8,143 bases of DNA, taken from contig CAJXTM010000124.1 in NCBI GenBank assembly GCA_913061385.1, positions 1-8,143 on the forward strand. Direction: 5' to 3'. The stretch is from an uncultured Rhodopirellula sp. (GTDB taxonomy: Bacteria > Planctomycetota > Planctomycetia > Pirellulales > Pirellulaceae). Position numbers and translations under genes: made by a program. Shown here one piece after another: positions 5,204 through 8,143 of the stretch; within the stretch, counting starts at the first letter, position 1, and each line of letters begins with the position of its first letter. A model generated the notes under the pieces. That model searched no databases, was not told the origin of the DNA, and saw only the letters and a program-made list of their open reading frames with translations.

Positions 5204-6961
5204 ATGAGCCGAGTGGTTCAGGACTTTACTGATTTACTGCTAAAGAAGGGCGTCATCAGCCTTGATCAGCTGACGGAAGCCGAAGAGGTTGCCAAGACCA
5301 CCAACGCTGACGTTGGTGATGTACTGGTACAAATGGAGTACGCCACGCCGGAAGAGGTGGCCGAAGCATTAGCAAAGCATCATAAAATCCCCTACGTGGA
5401 TCTGCGATCCGCCCAAATCAGCGATGAAGTCGTCGAATTGGTTCCCGAGTCGGTTGCTCGTGAGAACACGGTCCTGCCCTTCAGCGAAGAAGACGGAGCT
5501 CTGCGGATCCTCATCGCAGACCCCTTCGATCTTGAAACCATCGAAAAACTGCGTTTCATCCTGAATCGAAAGATCGAAACCGCCCTCGCCTCCAAAGGGG
5601 CGATCATCGGTGCCATCAACCGCTATTACGGGCAGGTGGAGGGCGAATCTGCTGACTCGATGCTGCAAGAGTTCACCGACACAGCGATCGACTTTACCGA
5701 AACCGACGCCGATAGCGAACAAGCTGAAGAGGATGTCGACGACAGTTCGGCGCCCGTGATCCGCTTGGTCAACCTGATGATTCAGGAAGCGGTCCAATTG
5801 CGAGCCAGCGATATTCATGTTGAGCCGTTTGAAGATCGGGTACGCATCCGATACCGAATTGACGGTGTTTGCGTTGAACGCGAAAACGCCCCTCGAAGGA
5901 TGCTTTCAGCGATCATCGCCAGGATCAAAATACTCTCCAAAATCGACATCTCAGAGAAACGGCGACCGACCGACGGGCGAATCAAGATCACCGTGGGCGA
6001 CAAGCAACTTGACCTCCGAGTCAGCATCATCCCAACCAACCACGGCCAGTCTTGCGTGATGCGACTGCTCGACAAAGACAACATCAAAGTGGGTGTTCGA
6101 CAACTCGGACTCTCAGAAAGAGACTTCCGAAACTTCAACTCACTGATCCGTCGGCCCAATGGCATTATCTTGGTTACCGGCCCAACCGGTTCCGGCAAGA
6201 CGACCACGCTGTATGCCGCGCTCAACGCATTGAACCGTCCCGACCGAAAAGTGATCACCGCTGAAGACCCAGTTGAGTACTACCTGCCAGGTATCAATCA
6301 GGTCGAAGTTCGACACAAAATTGGACTCGACTTTGCCCTGATCATTCGCGCCATGTTGCGTCAGGCACCCAACATTATTCTTGTCGGCGAGATGCGAGAT
6401 CACGAGACCGCCTCGATGGGGATCCAAGCCTCACTGACTGGACACTTGGTATTCAGTACACTGCACACGAACGATGCGCCCAGTGCCATATCACGAATGG
6501 TGGACATTGGTGTACCATCCTATATGGTGGCGAGTAGCGTGATCGCAGTACTCGCCCAGCGGCTCGTGAGAACCATCTGCCCACGCTGTAAAGTTCGATA
6601 CACCCCCCCCGAAAGCACTGTCGAGGAATCTGGCCTACCACCCGAGATGGTGAAGCAGGCTGAGTTCTCGCGAGGCAAGGGCTGTGCGTACTGTGGCCGA
6701 ACCGGGTACCGGGGTCGTATCGGCATCTACGAGCTGATGTTGGTGAACAACAAACTGCGTGAACTGATGTTCAAGGGCACGACCACTCAGAAAGTCCGCG
6801 AGGAGGCCATAAGTAATGGTATGTCAACACTTTACACCGATGGAATGCTGAAGGTAATTCGAGGCATTACAACCTTCGAAGAAGTCTATCGTGTGGCGAA
6901 GAAAACCGAACAAGAGAAATTGGCATTCCAGCACATTGTGGATGACCTTGATTCGCTCTAA
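5204..6961 (+). CDS. pilB: PilB/GspE-family pilus-assembly or secretion ATPase
   Basis: A 585-residue hexameric motor ATPase of the PilB/GspE family, which drives subunit assembly at the cytoplasmic base of type IV pili or type II secretion systems. An N-terminal MshEN/GspE_N domain lies at about 1-145 (GDVLVQMEYATPEEVAEALA at 38-57, then KIPYVDL), followed by an acidic linker (about 160-182). The N2 domain starts near VIRLVNLMIQEAVQLRASDI (185-204). Next come Walker A GPTGSGKT (326-333), the Asp box ITAEDPVEY (351-359), Walker B ILVGE (392-396) and the His box TGHLVFSTLHTNDA (412-425). A four-cysteine zinc site is formed by CPRC (459-462) and CAYC (494-497), as in PilB/GspE but not PilT. In the Walker B signature the usual LRQDPD reads LRQAPN (385-390). 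ATG 5204 follows AGGA (5192-5195) by 8 nt. A PilT-like gene follows on the same strand; no PilC, pilin or secretin gene is visible, so pilus and T2SS roles cannot be separated firmly. Confidence 0.93.
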   Translation: MSRVVQDFTDLLLKKGVISLDQLTEAEEVAKTTNADVGDVLVQMEYATPEEVAEALAKHHKIPYVDLRSAQISDEVVELVPESVARENTVLPFSEEDGALRILIADPFDLETIEKLRFILNRKIETALASKGAIIGAINRYYGQVEGESADSMLQEFTDTAIDFTETDADSEQAEEDVDDSSAPVIRLVNLMIQEAVQLRASDIHVEPFEDRVRIRYRIDGVCVERENAPRRMLSAIIARIKILSKIDISEKRRPTDGRIKITVGDKQLDLRVSIIPTNHGQSCVMRLLDKDNIKVGVRQLGLSERDFRNFNSLIRRPNGIILVTGPTGSGKTTTLYAALNALNRPDRKVITAEDPVEYYLPGINQVEVRHKIGLDFALIIRAMLRQAPNIILVGEMRDHETASMGIQASLTGHLVFSTLHTNDAPSAISRMVDIGVPSYMVASSVIAVLAQRLVRTICPRCKVRYTPPESTVEESGLPPEMVKQAEFSRGKGCAYCGRTGYRGRIGIYELMLVNNKLRELMFKGTTTQKVREEAISNGMSTLYTDGMLKVIRGITTFEEVYRVAKKTEQEKLAFQHIVDDLDSL

Positions 6962-6993
6962 GCCCCCAGCAACTTGTTTGCATCTGCCAGAAA

Positions 6994-7014
6994 AAGCGGA
7001 GTACCGAACCGCTT
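6994..7014 (+). repeat. Inverted repeat after the pilB-like gene
   Basis: AAGCGG (6994-6999) and CCGCTT (7009-7014) form a 6-bp stem with a 9-nt loop, 32 bp after the stop. No T-tract follows. It could end or protect the pilB transcript, but it is weak as a terminator. Confidence 0.3.
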
Positions 7015-7158
7015 CTACTGTCACAGGACGACCCAGCCGGGACCGAATCCACAACGACAAGAATACAAACCGAAAGCGGCGACCGACGGGACCCTGAACC
7101 AAGCCTAACGATGCGGTTTCGGGTCATTGCAACTGGCAACCTTCGCGTCATAAACCTC

Positions 7159-7164
7159 TATACT
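7159..7164 (+). promoter_or_regulatory. Candidate -10 box for the pilT leader
   Basis: TATACT matches the sigma-70 -10 consensus in five of six positions and lies 41 bp before the candidate leader ORF and about 250 bp before pilT. No convincing -35 hexamer lies 16-18 bp upstream; TTGCAA near 7127 is too far away. Confidence 0.28.
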
Positions 7165-7204
7165 GAGAGCGACTTTCTTGGTTTTTTGGGAGAAGCTGGC
7201 AATA

Positions 7205-7330
7205 ATGAGTGCAGAGAGGTGGTCGAGATACGAGATCAAGCCCACCTCGACCAGCATGGTCTGTGAAAAGCCTTTTCCCTGCAGACCCTGCATTGATCGC
7301 GATCAAATTTCAAAATCCTTTTCCATTTAA
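7205..7330 (+). CDS. Candidate 41-residue leader/small ORF upstream of pilT
   Basis: ATG 7205 to TAA 7328-7330 encodes 41 residues. GGGAGAAG (7188-7195) lies 9 nt upstream, a Shine-Dalgarno sequence better than those of some genes here, and a possible -10 box precedes it. The peptide begins MSAERWSRYE, has no signal sequence or membrane segment, and carries three cysteines in a C-x5-C-x2-C arrangement (20, 26, 29). No family is recognised. Codon use includes AGG and AGA, and an ORF this short can arise by chance. Its overlap with the alternative hairpins at 7216-7253 would suit a regulatory leader peptide, but this is inference. Confidence 0.25.
   Translation: MSAERWSRYEIKPTSTSMVCEKPFPCRPCIDRDQISKSFSI
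7216..7253 (+). promoter_or_regulatory. Two mutually exclusive hairpins (switch-like leader structure)
   Basis: GAGGTGG (7216-7222) can pair with CCACCTC (7242-7248). TGGTCGAG (7220-7227) can pair with CTCGACCA (7246-7253). Both arms overlap, so only one stem can form at a time (7 bp with a 19-nt loop, or 8 bp with an 18-nt loop). It lies inside the candidate leader ORF, about 160-200 nt before pilT. The pairings are read directly; a regulatory role is inferred. Confidence 0.35.
7293..7306. repeat. 14-bp perfect palindrome TTGATCGCGATCAA
   Basis: The site is self-complementary over all 14 bases and contains two GATC sequences. It lies about 110 bp before the pilT start, a suitable place for a dimeric regulator, but no regulator can be named and it could be chance in GATC-rich DNA. 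Confidence 0.4.
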
Positions 7331-7403
7331 ACGACATTGCAATCCTGGCGGATGACCCTCCAAACGCAAACCGCGTGTCAATTGTGTCTCCGCGAGGTGC
7401 TCT

Positions 7404-7409
7404 GGGGAG
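7404..7409 (+). promoter_or_regulatory. Ribosome binding site that decides the pilT TTG start
   Basis: GGGGAG lies 6 nt before TTG 7416. The in-frame stop TGA at 7353-7355 excludes a start further upstream, and there is no ATG or GTG in between. Confidence 0.7.
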
Positions 7410-7415
7410 CGACTC

Positions 7416-8119
7416 TTGGCTACCGTTCTGATCGACAAACTGCTGCAAGCAGCCATCAAGCAAGGTGTGAGTGATATCCACATTGTGGTAGGGCAACCTC
7501 CAGTATTTCGCCTGCATGGGCGGATGCGAAAACTGGAAACGAAAACGCTTGAAGCGGAGGACGCTGTTGCATTGATGAAAAGCATCACCCCCGAGCGATG
7601 CCAACGTGAACTTCAAGAGGCCGGAAGTACTGACTTTGGCTTTGCCTTCGGCGATGCCGCTCGCTTCCGCGTTTCAGTTTTCAAACAGCGGGGCTTCATC
7701 TCGATGGTGCTACGCCAAATCCCGAACGACAAACTGACTCCGGAGCAACTGGGACTTCCAGAAGCGGTAGTCAAGATGGTCCATCGTCCACGCGGACTGT
7801 TTCTTGTGACAGGCCCGACGGGCTCGGGAAAGAGCACGACACTGGCAAGCCTCATCAACTTGCTCAACGAGACTCTCGACCATCACATCATTACGATCGA
7901 AGATCCGATCGAGTTTTACCACGATCATATTGAGAGCACGATCAATCAGCGTGAAGTGGGCGTTGACGTGCCAAGTTTCTCGGAGGCGATCCGCCGTGCG
8001 TTGCGTCAGGACCCCGATGTGATTCTGGTGGGCGAACTCCGAGACCTTGAAACAATCGAAGCTGCGATTAGCGCGGCCGAAACGGGACACATTGTTTTCG
8101 GCACACTTCATACCAACAG
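7416..8119 (+). CDS. pilT: PilT-family pilus-retraction ATPase, C-terminus missing (cut by adapter)
   Basis: 234 complete codons and two bases of a PilT-type hexameric ATPase, which drives pilus disassembly and retraction for twitching, DNA uptake or adhesion. Reading from TTG as Met, the N-terminus (LIDKLLQAAIKQGVSDIHIV, 5-24, then GQPPVFRLHGRMRKL) matches the compact PilT PAS-like domain and lacks the MshEN domain of PilB. Walker A is GPTGSGKS (133-140), the Asp box ITIEDPIEF (159-167), Walker B with the full signature LRQDPDVILVGELRD (196-210), and the His box TGHIVFGTLHTN (223-234). Family members have about 345-370 residues; the missing part would include the AIRNLIRE retraction motif, so PilT cannot be separated from PilU-like variants by that test. 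It follows the PilB-like gene on the same strand after 454 bp, probably with its own leader. Confidence 0.95.
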
Positions 8120-8143
8120 CTGTCTCTTATACACATCTGACGC
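8120..8143 (-). other. Nextera transposon adapter (read-1 side, reverse complement), not genomic
   Basis: CTGTCTCTTATACACATCT (8120-8138) is the reverse complement of the Tn5 mosaic end, and GACGC (8139-8143) continues into the read-1 Nextera oligo. Genomic sequence stops at 8119; the C at 8120 agrees with both adapter and the expected Ser codon of PilT. Confidence 0.98.

Larger units (their letters stand above)
6962..7415. other. Spacer between pilB-like and pilT-like genes
   Basis: 454 bp, long for two functionally linked co-directional genes. It holds an inverted repeat (6994-7014) just after the pilB stop, a possible -10 box (7159-7164), a 41-codon candidate ORF with a Shine-Dalgarno sequence (7205-7330), two mutually exclusive hairpins inside it (7216-7253), a 14-bp palindrome (7293-7306) and the pilT ribosome binding site (7404-7409). 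The content suggests that pilT has its own leader and regulation. Confidence 0.55.

Noticed and set aside
5369..6258. Two minus-strand ORFs of about 148 codons inside the pilB-like gene
   Set aside because: Antisense shadows of a full-length gene with every ATPase motif intact.
7236..7867. Minus-strand ORFs opposite pilT and its leader
   Set aside because: Antisense to the well-supported PilT reading frame; no domain in the translation.

Overview
The window looks like one tagmented DNA molecule from a Gram-negative-type bacterium, most likely a planctomycete (Pirellulaceae/Rhodopirellula-like). That placement is an inference from protein style, moderate GC content, generously spaced genes and weak conservation of start sites, not from a marker gene. 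Both ends carry Nextera transposon adapter sequence (1-28 and 8120-8143), so the biological insert is about 29-8119. The genes at both edges are cut by the library cut, not by biology.

Layout, left to right. A GT4-family glycosyltransferase on the minus strand (716 down to 29) is truncated at its C-terminal half by the adapter. Diverging from it is a small secreted protein of unknown function (957-1436, +), followed by a good intrinsic terminator (1540-1572). Next is a DUF368/PopT-type membrane protein (2672-1611, minus), a family shown to move undecaprenyl phosphate across the inner membrane. A 452-bp divergent spacer with a 31-bp tandem duplication separates it from uppP (3125-3925, +), an undecaprenyl-diphosphatase. 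Then comes lexA (4028-4627, +), the SOS repressor with intact self-cleavage residues. After a structured 576-bp spacer there are two secretion/pilus ATPases on the plus strand: a PilB/GspE-like assembly ATPase (5204-6961) and, after a 454-bp gap, the first two thirds of a PilT-like retraction ATPase (7416-8119) starting at TTG.

How the genes fit together. UppP and the DUF368 protein perform consecutive steps of lipid-carrier recycling: UppP dephosphorylates undecaprenyl pyrophosphate outside the membrane, and the translocase returns the monophosphate to the cytoplasmic face. The truncated glycosyltransferase probably belongs to surface-polysaccharide synthesis, which may draw on the same carrier. 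PilB and PilT are the extension and retraction motors of a type IV pilus or related machine. LexA between the two groups appears to be separately regulated.

The most interesting points are the divergent PopT/UppP pair, the changed Walker B signature of the PilB-like ATPase, and the pilB-pilT spacer, which holds a possible 41-codon leader ORF overlapping two mutually exclusive hairpins. No CRISPR array, insertion sequence, tRNA or rRNA was seen.
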